NCBI GenBank assembly: GCA_002421685.1
Contig: DISB01000004.1
Location: 1-52,077, forward strand
Source of the DNA: Bacteroidetes bacterium UBA6221
Lineage (GTDB): Bacteria; Bacteroidota; Bacteroidia; Chitinophagales; Chitinophagaceae
DNA length: 52,077 nt
Direction of reading: 5' to 3'
Shown here: positions 17,590-27,260 of the stretch, one piece after another
Layout of the letters: every line of letters starts with the position of its first letter
Position numbering within the stretch: position 1 is the first letter of the stretch
Notes under the pieces: model-generated
What the model was told of the DNA's origin: nothing
What the model saw: only the letters and a program-made list of their open reading frames with translations
The model's database searches: none
Made by a program: the position numbers and the translations under genes

Positions 17590-19989
17590 ATGCAGAAGTT
17601 CATTTTTGCTTTTTCCGCCTTTGTTATAACACTGCCTTGCGCAGCGCAATACACGCAAACTATTAAAGGCAGTATTACTGATAAAGAATCGAGAATACCG
17701 CTGGCGGGTGTTACAGTAGCGGTAACTTCGGTAGAACCACCGGTAGGAACGGCCACTGATGATAATGGCAACTTTATCCTGAATGATATACCGGTAGGAA
17801 AACATACGATCCAGGTATCTTACATCGGTTACAACAGCCTCACCATACCGGGTGTATTAGTGACATCCGGAAAAGAGGTATTACTGGACCTTTCCATGGA
17901 AGAATCCGCCACCCGGCTGGAAGAGGTGGTGATATCTGATAGGCGCGACCACATAAACGAAATGGCGTTGGTTAGCGCCAGGACCTTTGATGTACAGGAA
18001 ACGGAGCGCTATGCAGGCAGCCGGGCCGACCCTGCACGAATGGCGTCCAACTTTGCCGGTGTGCTGGGTGCTGATGATTCCCGTAATGATATTATCGTAA
18101 GGGGTAACTCTCCGCAAGGTATTTTGTGGCGGCTGGAAGATATAGATATTCCCAATCCCAACCACTTTGCTGTATCAGGTACATCGGGTGGGCCTGTCAC
18201 CATCCTAAACAACAAGACATTGGCTAACAGTGATTTCTTTACGGGAGCGTTTCCCTCTGAATATGGGAATTCCACAGCAGGTGTGTTCGACTTAAAGATG
18301 CGCAATGGCAATGAAGATCGCTATGAATTCACCGGTCAACTGGGTTTCCTGGGAACGGAGCTGGCGGCGGAAGGACCAATATCGCGTAAGCACGGCTCTT
18401 CTTTCCTGCTTACTTACCGGTACTCAACATTAAAGCTATTTGAAGGGCTAAATATCAGGATAGGCACTAATTCTGTTCCTAATTACCAGGATGCCGCATT
18501 GAAGCTGAATTTCCCTATGGGCAGGAAAGCCAACCTCTCGTTCTTTGGCATTGGCGGCATCAGCAAGATAGACCTTATAGTAAGCAATACCAACGAGCGT
18601 CCCGAAGAGCTCTACGGAGAGTCTGACCGCGACCAGTATTTTGGTAGCACCATGGGTGTACTGGGCACAGCCTTCAGTTATATTATCAACAGCAGTACCT
18701 ACACGCGTATTACTGTGGCGCAAACAACATCGGATGTAAAGGCAAGACATGACAAAGTGTTCAGGGACGCGAATTATGTCGTGGATTCGCTGAAATACAT
18801 CCTGGGATACAGGTTCCTGACCAACGCCACGGTTGCACATTGGTACATCAACAAAAAATTCTCAGGCAGGCATACTCTGAAGGCGGGACTAATCAACAAC
18901 TATTACTACCTGAACCTGGTAGACAGCAGCCGCCAGTATCCACCTACGCAACAGGCATGGCTGCACAGGCTGGATTTTCAGGGCGGTACTAATTTATTGC
19001 AGGCCTATATACAATATAAATACCGCCCTTCGGATGTGCTGACATTTACTGCGGGGCTGCATGGTCAATACCTGACCCATAACCAGTCAAAAGCATTGGA
19101 ACCCCGGCTGGCAATGAAATACACTATGGGCAGCAGCAATATTTTTACCCTGGGTTACGGACTGCATAGCCAGTTACAACCATTGTACCAATACTTCGCA
19201 CACCTGCCTCAGAATCCTGCTACCGCCATGCACAATTATGATATGGACTTCACCCGCAGCCACCATGCAGTAGGTGGATACGAGCATATCTTTTCACGTG
19301 TACTAAGGTTGCGGTCGGAATTATATTACCAATACCTGTTCGATGTGCCCATAGAAACAAGGGCAGGGTCCTCATTTTCAGGATTGAACCAGGGTTCCAA
19401 CTTCAGCAGGTTGTTCCCCGATACATTGGTGAATACAGGCACAGGGTATAACTATGGCCTGGAGTTGACCGTGGAAAAAGCCTTCTCTAAAAATTATTAT
19501 GTTCTTCTGTCAGCGGCAATATTTGATTCGAAAGCAAAAGGCAATGACGGCGTTTACCGCAATACGGATTATAACGGGAACTATGCTGCTAACCTGTTGG
19601 CAGGATATGAATATAAACTAAGCAAGAACAGCACGCTGTTGACAGGATTGAAAATAACCTATACAGGCGGGAGGCTGTACTCCCCGCCCGATGTTGCGGC
19701 CTCCAATGCTGTTGGCGACCTTGTAGTGATAGACGCTCAACGGAATACCTTACGTTATAAGGACTATTTCAGGACGGATATTAAACTGGGCGTGCGTATC
19801 AATGCTAAGAGAGTAACACATGAAATTGCTATTGACCTCGTAAATGTACTGAATACGAAAAATGTCCTTTCGCAGACATATAACTATGACCTGGCTGCAC
19901 AGGGGGCATACCCTTTCGTAACACAATACCAGCTTGGTTTCCTGCCGCTTTTTTACTACAGGATAGACTTTGGCATAACACCAAAATAA
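17590..19989 (+). CDS. TonB-dependent outer-membrane receptor
   Basis: The signal peptide (MQKFIFAFSAFVITLPCAAQ) is followed by a carboxypeptidase regulatory-like domain (residues about 25-105, IKGSITDKESRIPLAGVTVAV ... VSYIGYNSLTIPGV), a plug (RADPARMASNFAGVLGADD, NDIIVRGNSPQGILWRLEDI, PSEYGNSTAGVFDLKMRNG) and a beta-barrel ending with an aromatic strand (FLPLFYYRIDFGITPK). At 799 residues it is a moderate-size receptor. It imports an unknown ligand using TonB energy. No SusD partner lies next to it, so it is not a standard polysaccharide-utilisation pair; siderophore, metal or peptide uptake is possible. A structured leader precedes it. Confidence 0.92.
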   Translation: MQKFIFAFSAFVITLPCAAQYTQTIKGSITDKESRIPLAGVTVAVTSVEPPVGTATDDNGNFILNDIPVGKHTIQVSYIGYNSLTIPGVLVTSGKEVLLDLSMEESATRLEEVVISDRRDHINEMALVSARTFDVQETERYAGSRADPARMASNFAGVLGADDSRNDIIVRGNSPQGILWRLEDIDIPNPNHFAVSGTSGGPVTILNNKTLANSDFFTGAFPSEYGNSTAGVFDLKMRNGNEDRYEFTGQLGFLGTELAAEGPISRKHGSSFLLTYRYSTLKLFEGLNIRIGTNSVPNYQDAALKLNFPMGRKANLSFFGIGGISKIDLIVSNTNERPEELYGESDRDQYFGSTMGVLGTAFSYIINSSTYTRITVAQTTSDVKARHDKVFRDANYVVDSLKYILGYRFLTNATVAHWYINKKFSGRHTLKAGLINNYYYLNLVDSSRQYPPTQQAWLHRLDFQGGTNLLQAYIQYKYRPSDVLTFTAGLHGQYLTHNQSKALEPRLAMKYTMGSSNIFTLGYGLHSQLQPLYQYFAHLPQNPATAMHNYDMDFTRSHHAVGGYEHIFSRVLRLRSELYYQYLFDVPIETRAGSSFSGLNQGSNFSRLFPDTLVNTGTGYNYGLELTVEKAFSKNYYVLLSAAIFDSKAKGNDGVYRNTDYNGNYAANLLAGYEYKLSKNSTLLTGLKITYTGGRLYSPPDVAASNAVGDLVVIDAQRNTLRYKDYFRTDIKLGVRINAKRVTHEIAIDLVNVLNTKNVLSQTYNYDLAAQGAYPFVTQYQLGFLPLFYYRIDFGITPK

Positions 19990-20018
19990 TAAAGGGGCTA
20001 TGACGCCCCTTTATTATT
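19985..20018. terminator. Bidirectional terminator
   Basis: The arms AATAATAAAGGGGC and GCCCCTTTATTATT flank a 6-base loop, between the convergent receptor and TPR genes. Confidence 0.85.
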
Positions 20019-20037
20019 TCATATTGTTGTTAGTGCT

Positions 20038-21645
20038 TTACACTTTTTTTTTCGCCCAGTCCAGCAGGTCCTTGGCAAATTTGTTATTAGCATCTATTAC
20101 CAATACTTTTTCAGCCCATGTAATTGTATTCGGCTTGTCCTCTTTGTTGTAATGATACAACGCAAGGTATTGGTACGCATATAACAGGTCCCTGTCATTT
20201 TTCGGAGCGCCTTCAGTGTCCATAGCCAGCCATTGTTCAAAATATGGTTTTGCAGCGCCTGTTTTGGCCTCGTTGTCAATTGCCATATTTATGCGCCCCC
20301 TCCAGTAGTACCCTGAAGGCTGCTCAGGAAATTTGGCAATCATAGAACCCATGATAGTATCCGCAGTTGTCAGTACTTTTAACGTATCAATCCCCGGTAT
20401 GGCACTGGCGTAGAAATAGCTGATACCGCCCCATACATAATCGGCAGCCAGTGCCTTATCGCCAAATTCGGCATATATTTTTTCATACCATTTACCGGCA
20501 TTCACCCAATCGCGGTTTGTGCGGAAAGATTCAGCAATATCGCGGTAAGTGGCTATCCTGTCGCCGGTTGTGTCCATACTCAATGCCTTGCTGAAAGCGA
20601 TATTGGCAGAGTCACCAATGTCATTACGCAGGTAAATCTGTCCTAATTTCAGGTAGTCCTGGGCGAACAGTCTTTCCGGTTTCTGTTTGGCAAAGTAGGT
20701 TCTCGCATTCTCCAAAGATTTCGCAGCTGCGGTAGAATCCTTAACATCAAGATAGCTGTAAGCCAATATCCCGTAATGTTCCACCTTATTCAATCCCTGT
20801 GCCTTCAGTTCATTTATTTTGGCAATCGCTTCCGGAAAATATTTGGCGCTATAGAGTATCTCAGCATAAGTATATTGATCCGACATCGACTTATCAGAAT
20901 ACTGGAGGTATTTCTCCATATTCTCTTTGGCCAGTTCATACTTGCCTACATAAGCATATGCCATTGCCATGTCCCGGTATGGTAGTGGATTGGTCGGGTC
21001 GGTCTCCTGTGCCTTCTTCCAATGTTCCAATGCCTTATCATAGTTACGCGCATTATACATCAGCTTACCCATACGTGAGTACGCGAGTGAATTGTTCGGG
21101 TCTTTTTCTACGGCTTTCTCGTAATGCGTCATGGCTTGCCCACCGCCCGAGGGCAGTTGCAGGTATGCATCGCCTGTAGCAACCAATAGTTCAGGCGTTA
21201 TCATTTTCTCCAGCACTTCGGTGTACCAGTCTACTGCCAGTTGCTTATTGCCGCCTTTTGAATAGTTGATGGCATCGGCAGCATATCTTTTCTGAACCCA
21301 TTCTTTTTTCTTGCCCATATCTGCCAGAGCCTGTGCGGCCTGCATACCGGCAGCCTCGCCTTCTACGGCAAATTTCACCCTCACTGTTCCGCTGATGTTT
21401 GCAAAATCTTCGGGATATTTTACGAATGCCGCCATAGCCGCATCTGTATTGCCCAATTCCAGTTCGGAAAGGCCGTAGTAATAATTGGCCATGGGGTCTG
21501 TTGCAGCCAGGGGCTGTAATATCTTTTTAGCACTGGCATAACGTTCATACCGGTACATTTTCATTCCTTCGTCCAGCGACTGCGCCGTGGCTGTGATGGT
21601 CATGGCCGCGGCAGCGATGGTTACTATCAGTTGTTTCATCTTCAT
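20038..21645 (-). CDS. Exported tetratricopeptide-repeat protein
   Basis: From the ATG at 21645 it has a signal peptide (MKMKQLIVTIAAAAMTITATAQ) and then about 500 residues of TPR helices, for example NNSLAYSRMGKLMYNARNYD, PLPYRDMAMAYAYVGKYE and NIAFSKALSMDTTGDR. Upstream starts would only add a charged extension before the signal. It follows the PstS-like gene by 60 bases. A small membrane protein, PstS-like protein and TPR protein in this order is, from memory, a common group downstream of exbB/exbD/tonB in this phylum. It is probably a periplasmic scaffold; its partner is unknown. Confidence 0.85.
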   Translation of the reverse strand: MKMKQLIVTIAAAAMTITATAQSLDEGMKMYRYERYASAKKILQPLAATDPMANYYYGLSELELGNTDAAMAAFVKYPEDFANISGTVRVKFAVEGEAAGMQAAQALADMGKKKEWVQKRYAADAINYSKGGNKQLAVDWYTEVLEKMITPELLVATGDAYLQLPSGGGQAMTHYEKAVEKDPNNSLAYSRMGKLMYNARNYDKALEHWKKAQETDPTNPLPYRDMAMAYAYVGKYELAKENMEKYLQYSDKSMSDQYTYAEILYSAKYFPEAIAKINELKAQGLNKVEHYGILAYSYLDVKDSTAAAKSLENARTYFAKQKPERLFAQDYLKLGQIYLRNDIGDSANIAFSKALSMDTTGDRIATYRDIAESFRTNRDWVNAGKWYEKIYAEFGDKALAADYVWGGISYFYASAIPGIDTLKVLTTADTIMGSMIAKFPEQPSGYYWRGRINMAIDNEAKTGAAKPYFEQWLAMDTEGAPKNDRDLLYAYQYLALYHYNKEDKPNTITWAEKVLVIDANNKFAKDLLDWAKKKV

Positions 21646-21705
21646 TTGTTTATACCTCAGTTTAGGTAGCGTTCGTTTTATAAACACGTTTTTAGTTACA
21701 AAATA

Positions 21706-22611
21706 TTATCGGCTAACACCTGCCTCCCTGAACACAATGTTCACCCGCGTTGGGAACAACCTCGCCTGCTTGAATACCAGTTGCCCACGCTGCTCGCGCA
21801 GGAATTTGGCAAAGCCCGCGGCTAATCCCGAATAGGTGTCCCGGTGTATATAATACAGTTTGCGCGTCAGCGGGTACCATTCAGGCGCTATATATGCCTG
21901 GTAAGGTTTATAACCTTCATCCAGGCTATCGTTAAATATCGCGGCGACTTTCACCGTGCTGATGAAGGCCAGCCCTTCGGGGTCCTCAAAGTCGCTGATG
22001 TGGCTCACGCTCACAAAGCCGATAGCATCGGGATTGTTGGCCACATAGTGTATCACCGAGTCATTACCTTTGGCAGCATACACGTTATCACCCAGCTTTT
22101 CCCCAGGTATCAGCGAGTCGAGCATAAACCTCAGCGTGCTGGACCCGGGATTATCAAACACCACCGTATATTTTTTACTGTGCTGCCCTGTTAGTATTCC
22201 TTTCAGTTCGGCAATACTGAAGACACTGTCCTCATTTTCATTATTCACAACTACCGCCACAGCGTCTTTGGCTATGGCCATAGCCGTGGGCACTATTTTC
22301 TTTTGTTCCAGTATGGCTTTTTCATCAGCGCCCAGGTCGCGGGTTACCAATATCAGCCGCACCTTCCCATCCATGAAGTCCTTGATGCATTCACTTTCCG
22401 GTTTGTACTGCACATTGATATGGGCGTCCGGAAAACTGCTGTCAAATACTTTCAATTGTTCTTCTATAACCGGCCTGTAGGTTTCGTCTGCAGCAATATC
22501 GATAGTGCCGGTTGTCAGCGTATCGGTGGGTTTGTCTTTTGCTTTTTCTTCACCGCAACCCGCAACAGCCACCAGCAAGCTTATAGCTAACACCAACCTG
22601 CCAATTCTCAT
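21706..22611 (-). CDS. PstS-like periplasmic substrate-binding lipoprotein
   Basis: The start at 22611 gives a lipoprotein signal (MRIGRLVLAISLLVAVAGC). The body has the phosphate-binding-protein fold: ADETYRPVIEEQLKVF, ILVTRDLGADEK, VVNNENEDSVFSIAELKGILTGQ, FDNPGSSTLRFMLDSL, NPDAIGFVSVSHISD and YPLTRKLYYI. No pst transporter genes are nearby, so phosphate transport is not implied. In Bacteroidetes such proteins often sit in TonB-energising gene clusters. Starts at 22629 or 22656 are possible but would put extra residues before the signal. Confidence 0.82.
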   Translation of the reverse strand: MRIGRLVLAISLLVAVAGCGEEKAKDKPTDTLTTGTIDIAADETYRPVIEEQLKVFDSSFPDAHINVQYKPESECIKDFMDGKVRLILVTRDLGADEKAILEQKKIVPTAMAIAKDAVAVVVNNENEDSVFSIAELKGILTGQHSKKYTVVFDNPGSSTLRFMLDSLIPGEKLGDNVYAAKGNDSVIHYVANNPDAIGFVSVSHISDFEDPEGLAFISTVKVAAIFNDSLDEGYKPYQAYIAPEWYPLTRKLYYIHRDTYSGLAAGFAKFLREQRGQLVFKQARLFPTRVNIVFREAGVSR

Positions 22612-22706
22612 AACCGCAAGTTTAGGCATTATTCTAAAATTATCTATGATGTTCATTTCTCTTGTAACATTAATTTAACAGCGATGTCACCCTTCTGTAA
22701 AGAATA

Positions 22707-22940
22707 TCAACTGCGCGGTTTCAGGTACACCCAGCCACGGTATATCCTGAAGGCGCCATACAACACCATGGCAGTTGTGATGCCATAGGCGGCAGCGTTG
22801 GAGAGCGGAATAGTGCCAAAGGATTTGAAATAACCTACGATACCTCCCACTACTATATACAGTAAGCCGATACCAATATGCATGGCGCCGCGAAAACCAT
22901 TATAGCCTTTGTTGCGTATATTCCTTTCGTCCGGATTCAT
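22707..22940 (-). CDS. Small two-span membrane protein
   Basis: The 77-residue protein has two hydrophobic helices (AMHIGIGLLYIVVGGIVGYF and AAAYGITTAMVLYGAFRIY), separated by FKSFGTIPLSN, and a basic end. The ATG at 22940 (MNPDERN) is preferred to the GTG two codons upstream. It is 95 bases upstream of the PstS-like gene on the same strand and probably belongs to the same operon. I do not know a function. Confidence 0.75.
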   Translation of the reverse strand: MNPDERNIRNKGYNGFRGAMHIGIGLLYIVVGGIVGYFKSFGTIPLSNAAAYGITTAMVLYGAFRIYRGWVYLKPRS

Positions 22941-23136
22941 GTACACTTTTTTAATGCGTGCCGCAAAAATAACAGTTTAAGCCCGCAAATGTCTTTATTA
23001 TTTAGATGAACAGCCTGTCTTTATTCCATAAATTATTAAGGCTCATCGCAATAGTTAACACAATATTATCTCTTGCATCCGTTGGTACTGAAAATATCAA
23101 TCCTTCAAAAGGCCTGAATTTCCATTATATTGTGTC

Positions 23137-24765
23137 ATGTACCGGTTGAGGCTATATTGTTGCCTGGCATTGCTACCATTGCTTGCAGCCTGTGGTGGCG
23201 ACGGGCATAAGGAGCGTAATGTTTTCAGGATGAACATGTCCGGCAAAGCGTTGGAATCGCTGGACCCCGCCTTTGCAAAAGACCAGTACATGATGTGGAC
23301 CGCCAATATGTTATTCAACACGTTGGTAGCCATCGACAGCCAGTTGCATCTATCGCCCTCGCTGGCCAAAAGCTGGACCGTGAGCGAAGATGGCCTTACA
23401 CACACCTTTATTTTACGCAATGATGTTTATTTCCATGATAACCCTGCATTTCCCGGCGGAAAGGGTAGGAAGATGACCGCAGCGGATGTGGTATATAGCT
23501 TCAACCGCATTATTGACCCCGCCACTGCATCGCCCGGCGCATGGATATTTAACGACCGTGTGGTGGAAAAGGAGCCCTTTGTGGCCGTGGATGATACCAC
23601 CCTCGTAATAAAACTCGTTCGCCCCTTCCGTCCTTTGCCCGAGATATTGAGTATGCAGTATTGCAGCATAGTGCCGCACGAAGTGGTAGAAAAGTGGGGC
23701 AAAGACTTCCGCACGCATCCCTGTGGCACTGGGCCGTTCAGGTTTCAGCTTTGGGATGAAGGGAACATGCTGATACTGCATAAAAATCCGCGGTATTGGG
23801 AAAAAGATGACAGCGGCCATACTTTACCCTACGTTGATGCCGTAACAATAAGTTTTACTACGGCCAAAGCCAGTGAGTTTTTCCGTTTCCTGCAGGGTGA
23901 ACTGGATTTTGTAAACGAACTGGATGGTTCGTTCAAAGACCTGGTGCTGACCAAGAAAGGGGAATTGAAGAAAGAATACAGTGATAAGTTGACACTGGAA
24001 AAAAGGACCTATCTCAATACTGAATACCTGGGTTTTCTTACTGATACTGCCAACGCTTTGTTGCAAAATTCCCCATTGAGGAATGTATTGGTAAGGCAGG
24101 CTATGAACTATGCGGTGGACAGGCAAAAGATAGTTACCTATTTCCGAAACGGCATTGGCATAGCCGCAACCGCAGGTTTTATACCGGCCGGCATGCCCGG
24201 TTATGATAGCTCACATAGCTATGGGTATAGTTACAACCCGGCCAAAGCTGCAGAACTGTTGAAACTGGCTGGTTACCCGAGCGGCAAGGGGCTGAGTACT
24301 ATCACGGCGCTGACGCCTGATATTTATTCCGATATAGTCAACTTCGTGGCCAACCAGTTGCAGGCAGTGGGCATACCCGTGCAGGTGGAAATCATGCAGT
24401 CGAACATACTGCGACAACAGATGAGCAAATCGGAGGCGGTATTTTTTCGCGGGCAGTGGATAGCCGATTATCCCGATGCGGAAACCTACCTGGTTTTCTT
24501 TAACGGCAACCTGCCGGCCCCCCCTAACTATACGAGGTTCAACCATCCCCAATTCAATGATTGGTATGACGCGGCCATGCAGGCTAAAAGCGACAGCCTC
24601 CGGTGGAAACTATACCGCAATATGGATAGCTTAGTGATGCAACAAGCCCCGGTGATACCGCTGTTTTACGACCAGATGACGCACTTTATCGGCAAGCGTG
24701 TGAGCGGATTTACAGCCACCCCTATGAATGTAATAGACCTGAAACGGGTACGCCTGAGCGAATAA
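23137..24765 (+). CDS. Family 5 solute-binding lipoprotein (oligopeptide-binding OppA/DppA type)
   Basis: The signal ends in a lipobox (LLPLLAAC). The body matches SBP family 5: LESLDPAFAKD, NTLVAIDSQLHLSPSLAKSW, DGLTHTFILRNDVYFHDNP, MTAADVVYSFNRIIDP, GTGPFRFQLWDEGNMLILHKNPRYW, RQAMNYAVDRQKIV and AGYPSGKGLSTITALT. At 542 residues it has the normal length. It binds peptides or similar solutes at the outer face of the inner membrane. No ABC permease or ATPase genes are adjacent, which is often seen for such proteins in Bacteroidetes. Confidence 0.9.
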   Translation: MYRLRLYCCLALLPLLAACGGDGHKERNVFRMNMSGKALESLDPAFAKDQYMMWTANMLFNTLVAIDSQLHLSPSLAKSWTVSEDGLTHTFILRNDVYFHDNPAFPGGKGRKMTAADVVYSFNRIIDPATASPGAWIFNDRVVEKEPFVAVDDTTLVIKLVRPFRPLPEILSMQYCSIVPHEVVEKWGKDFRTHPCGTGPFRFQLWDEGNMLILHKNPRYWEKDDSGHTLPYVDAVTISFTTAKASEFFRFLQGELDFVNELDGSFKDLVLTKKGELKKEYSDKLTLEKRTYLNTEYLGFLTDTANALLQNSPLRNVLVRQAMNYAVDRQKIVTYFRNGIGIAATAGFIPAGMPGYDSSHSYGYSYNPAKAAELLKLAGYPSGKGLSTITALTPDIYSDIVNFVANQLQAVGIPVQVEIMQSNILRQQMSKSEAVFFRGQWIADYPDAETYLVFFNGNLPAPPNYTRFNHPQFNDWYDAAMQAKSDSLRWKLYRNMDSLVMQQAPVIPLFYDQMTHFIGKRVSGFTATPMNVIDLKRVRLSE

Positions 24766-24767
24766 TT

Positions 24768-26180
24768 TTACTTCTTCTTATACCTCGCTATCAGCTCGCT
24801 CACAGAACTACGGCGCATATATTCAGGGTTCAGCGCGGTGAATGTTTTAACCTTTGTAGGCGCCAGTTTCAATGCCTGTTCCAGTTGCAGCAATGCTTCT
24901 TTCGATTTGCCCAGTTCAAACAAGGTCGCCGCACGAAAATAGCCGAACTCTGCCTTGTCACCACAGTTTTCACGGGCTATTTCTATTTGTGTGAGCGCTT
25001 CTTCAAAATAGTTGGCCATGTATAATCCCTTTATCAGTGCCAGCCACGTTGTCTTATTGTTGGGTTTCAGCTTTACAGCGTTCAGGTAGCAAACCAGCGC
25101 CTCGGTTTGCACATCCATCTCCATCAGGCAATTGCCTATCGCCATGCAATAAGATGCGTTGTCCTTGTCCAGGTGCAATGCTACCGAATAAGCTTTAATA
25201 GCCTTCTCCCACTGTTTTTCGCGGGCGTAGGTCTCCCCTATTTTGTAAAATATACTGTCGTCCTGCGGGCTGAGTTGGGATGCTTTTCTATAGAAGTAGC
25301 GCGCCCTTTGAAAATTCTTTTTCTTCTCCCAGCAATAACCTATCGCTTCAAATATCACATCCTCGGGTTTCGCCAGTTCCATATGCGTTTCCAGCACTTC
25401 TATGGCTTTTTCATACCATTTCAGCCGCATATAGGCGTCTGCCATATTGCGGTAGGCAAATTCAAATTTTTCGTCTATAGCCGTGCAAAACTCGTATGCG
25501 TCAATGGCCTTCTCATACATCTTCAGCCCCTGGTATGCCGTGCCCATGTTGAACCATGCCAGCGCGTTATAGGGATCCTCTTCCGTAATATGCATGTGTA
25601 CCGCTACGCTGTCTTCCAGGCGTTTGGTAAAGTCTGCCCAGAAGCATATCTTCTGTAGTGCCTCTTCGTTGCGCGCGTCTATCTTCAATATACGTTGCAG
25701 GGTATCAAACACCGCGTCAAATTCTTCACATTCGTCATATACGTCGGTCAGCTCCAGCAGCACTTCTATCTTGTCCCTGCCTTCAAAGTTCCCGGCCCTG
25801 TGCTCCAGGAAAACCGCTGCCTGGTCGTACTTAAACTGGCTGACCAGCACGTCCGAGCGCAGCAATGTAGCATCCAGGTTGGCCTGGTCGTATTGCTCCA
25901 GTTCGTCCAACGCATGTACCGCCTGCCCGTATTTCTGGGCCTGCACCAGTATTTCTGCTTTCAACAATAAAACCGAAGTAGAAAACGGGTAGTAGGTTCG
26001 GGCTATTTCACATGCCAGGAGGGCCTGTTCTTCATTGCTGTTTTGAAAGTAATATTCGATAACACGCTCAAAATCTTCCTCATCCATTATGCTGGCCGAC
26101 TCGCCATTCTTCACATCTTCGTATCTCTTCAGTAGTTCATCCAGGGAATTCCATTCATCTTCCATGAAATCATCAAACAT
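24768..26180 (-). CDS. Cytoplasmic tetratricopeptide-repeat protein
   Basis: The 470-residue protein has no signal sequence, an acidic N-terminus (MFDDFMEDEWNSLDELL) and a long run of TPR units such as NALAWFNMGTAYQGLKMYEK, FEFAYRNMADAYMRLKWYEK and ASYCMAIGNCLMEMDVQTE. It is convergent with the solute-binding gene, with only 2 bases between stop codons. This is a recognisable conserved Bacteroidetes TPR protein, but I do not know its partner. Confidence 0.85.
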   Translation of the reverse strand: MFDDFMEDEWNSLDELLKRYEDVKNGESASIMDEEDFERVIEYYFQNSNEEQALLACEIARTYYPFSTSVLLLKAEILVQAQKYGQAVHALDELEQYDQANLDATLLRSDVLVSQFKYDQAAVFLEHRAGNFEGRDKIEVLLELTDVYDECEEFDAVFDTLQRILKIDARNEEALQKICFWADFTKRLEDSVAVHMHITEEDPYNALAWFNMGTAYQGLKMYEKAIDAYEFCTAIDEKFEFAYRNMADAYMRLKWYEKAIEVLETHMELAKPEDVIFEAIGYCWEKKKNFQRARYFYRKASQLSPQDDSIFYKIGETYAREKQWEKAIKAYSVALHLDKDNASYCMAIGNCLMEMDVQTEALVCYLNAVKLKPNNKTTWLALIKGLYMANYFEEALTQIEIARENCGDKAEFGYFRAATLFELGKSKEALLQLEQALKLAPTKVKTFTALNPEYMRRSSVSELIARYKKK

Positions 26181-26276
26181 ATCTCACGATTTATACCAAA
26201 AATAACGAAAAGAACCCGCTTAATCCAGTATTGCCTGTTAAGGGCTTGTCAAAAATGCACAGTTTATCAACAGACG

Positions 26277-26309
26277 AAAAAAGCCGTATAATTCAACATT
26301 ATACGGCTT
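26277..26309 (-). terminator. Terminator of the small lipoprotein gene
   Basis: The arms AAGCCGTATAAT and ATTATACGGCTT flank a 5-base loop. Read on the minus strand, the stem is followed by a run of T. Confidence 0.85.
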
Positions 26310-26333
26310 AAGAAATATTATATACAGCTAAAT

Positions 26334-26804
26334 TTATTCCATTTCCTGCAAGGGAAGCGTGAAATAGTGTATGGTGTTCCTGTTCTCTTCGATAATAATA
26401 TAAGGCAGTCCGCCATGCACGTGCACCGACCTTACCAGGTCCCAGCCTTTGCCATACACATAATAGTTGCCCGGCTTCAGTTCTTTGAACTCGGCGATAG
26501 GCCCTGTGGTCTTTCCTTCTTCGCGCACCGCCCATACCGAGTCATCAAACTGCCCATTGACGGGTATTACAGATGCATTGTATTTTATATAAACGAGGCA
26601 ACTGTCTATGCCAATGCCATTGTGGTCAGGGGTGATCCTGAACGATGCATTACCGCCCTTACCTGCAGTGGAGGTGGGTGTGCCGTTTGGTGTAACGGTA
26701 ACAGTCGTGCTGTTCTCGGTGCGTTTAAGCTTTTTACACCCGGTGCCAACTAAAATAACTGCCGCCAGTAACAACAGATAACGGCTTAACAATGCTGACT
26801 TCAT
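26334..26804 (-). CDS. Small lipoprotein of unknown function
   Basis: The ATG at 26804 gives a lipoprotein signal (SRYLLLLAAVILVGTGC) followed by a lysine-rich and threonine-rich linker (KKLKRTENSTTVTVTPNG), then a compact domain of about 100 residues with strands (NASFRITPDHNGIGIDSCLVY, KELKPGNYYVYGKGWDL). Longer upstream starts lack any signal. Length is 156 residues. I do not recognise the domain; the second half resembles the prealbumin-like fold of small Bacteroidetes lipoproteins, but this is weak. Confidence 0.75.
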   Translation of the reverse strand: MKSALLSRYLLLLAAVILVGTGCKKLKRTENSTTVTVTPNGTPTSTAGKGGNASFRITPDHNGIGIDSCLVYIKYNASVIPVNGQFDDSVWAVREEGKTTGPIAEFKELKPGNYYVYGKGWDLVRSVHVHGGLPYIIIEENRNTIHYFTLPLQEME

Positions 26805-27125
26805 GCAAACAATCGTTTTTATGGACGATGAAGATACAAAAATCGTTGAGAAAATGCTTTTTTTCGGGGTTTTTTGAAAAAGTGGACTTGGATTTAGCAG
26901 GTGCTGCCCTATCGTCCTAAAAAGTGAGTTCAAATTCTTGTATTAAATACCAATTGTGGTTGTAAAACCTGCGATTTGGCAAATTCCGCATGTGCGGGAT
27001 TGTTAAAGCTGTCCGCCTTGCACCCACCAGTCCGTGGGGAGTAGTAAGGATAATATAATACACCTGTCATGGCGGGCCGAGACCCGCCATCTCAAGTTAT
27101 ACAGGTAATACTAGCGCGGGACACA
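26805..27125. other. Intergenic region rich in hairpins at the left side of the restriction-modification island
   Basis: Four consecutive inverted repeats were seen: CCGCA/TGCGG near 26987-26998; CCTT...AAGG enclosing CCCAC/GTGGG at about 27018-27049; ACCTGT/ACAGGT (27062-27067, 27101-27106) enclosing ATGGCGGG/CCCGCCAT (27069-27076, 27083-27090); and GCGGG/CCCGC just after. The third resembles dispersed intergenic repeats of the GTCATGGCGGG type. No coding potential was found. Confidence 0.5.
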
Positions 27126-27260
27126 TCACCCCGCAAAATACTTATCTGTAGCCGCCACCCGCTCCAGCAACTGACTAATATCCTCTTTAGTTGCCGATTC
27201 CTCCGCCAATTCTATGCAGCAACCCGTGCCATGTATGGCCAAACATTTTCGGACAATTGT
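27126..27260 (-). pseudogene. Truncated 3' end of an unidentified gene
   Basis: Read on the minus strand, this frame has about 44 codons ending in TGA and no start codon. The end reads GTGCCIELAEESATKED then ISQLLERVAATDKYFAG, a plausible natural protein C-terminus with amphipathic helices. Its 5' side breaks off at about 27240, exactly where the palindrome upstream of the methyltransferase begins. Inference: the restriction-modification island replaced the rest of the gene. I could not identify the family. Confidence 0.5.

Noticed and set aside
21706..22611. Phosphate uptake (pst) operon
   Set aside because: Only the binding protein is PstS-like; pstA, pstB, pstC and phoU are absent nearby.
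26934..27125. Possible tRNA as insertion target of the island
   Set aside because: No cloverleaf, anticodon arm or TTCRA loop could be drawn from the hairpins.
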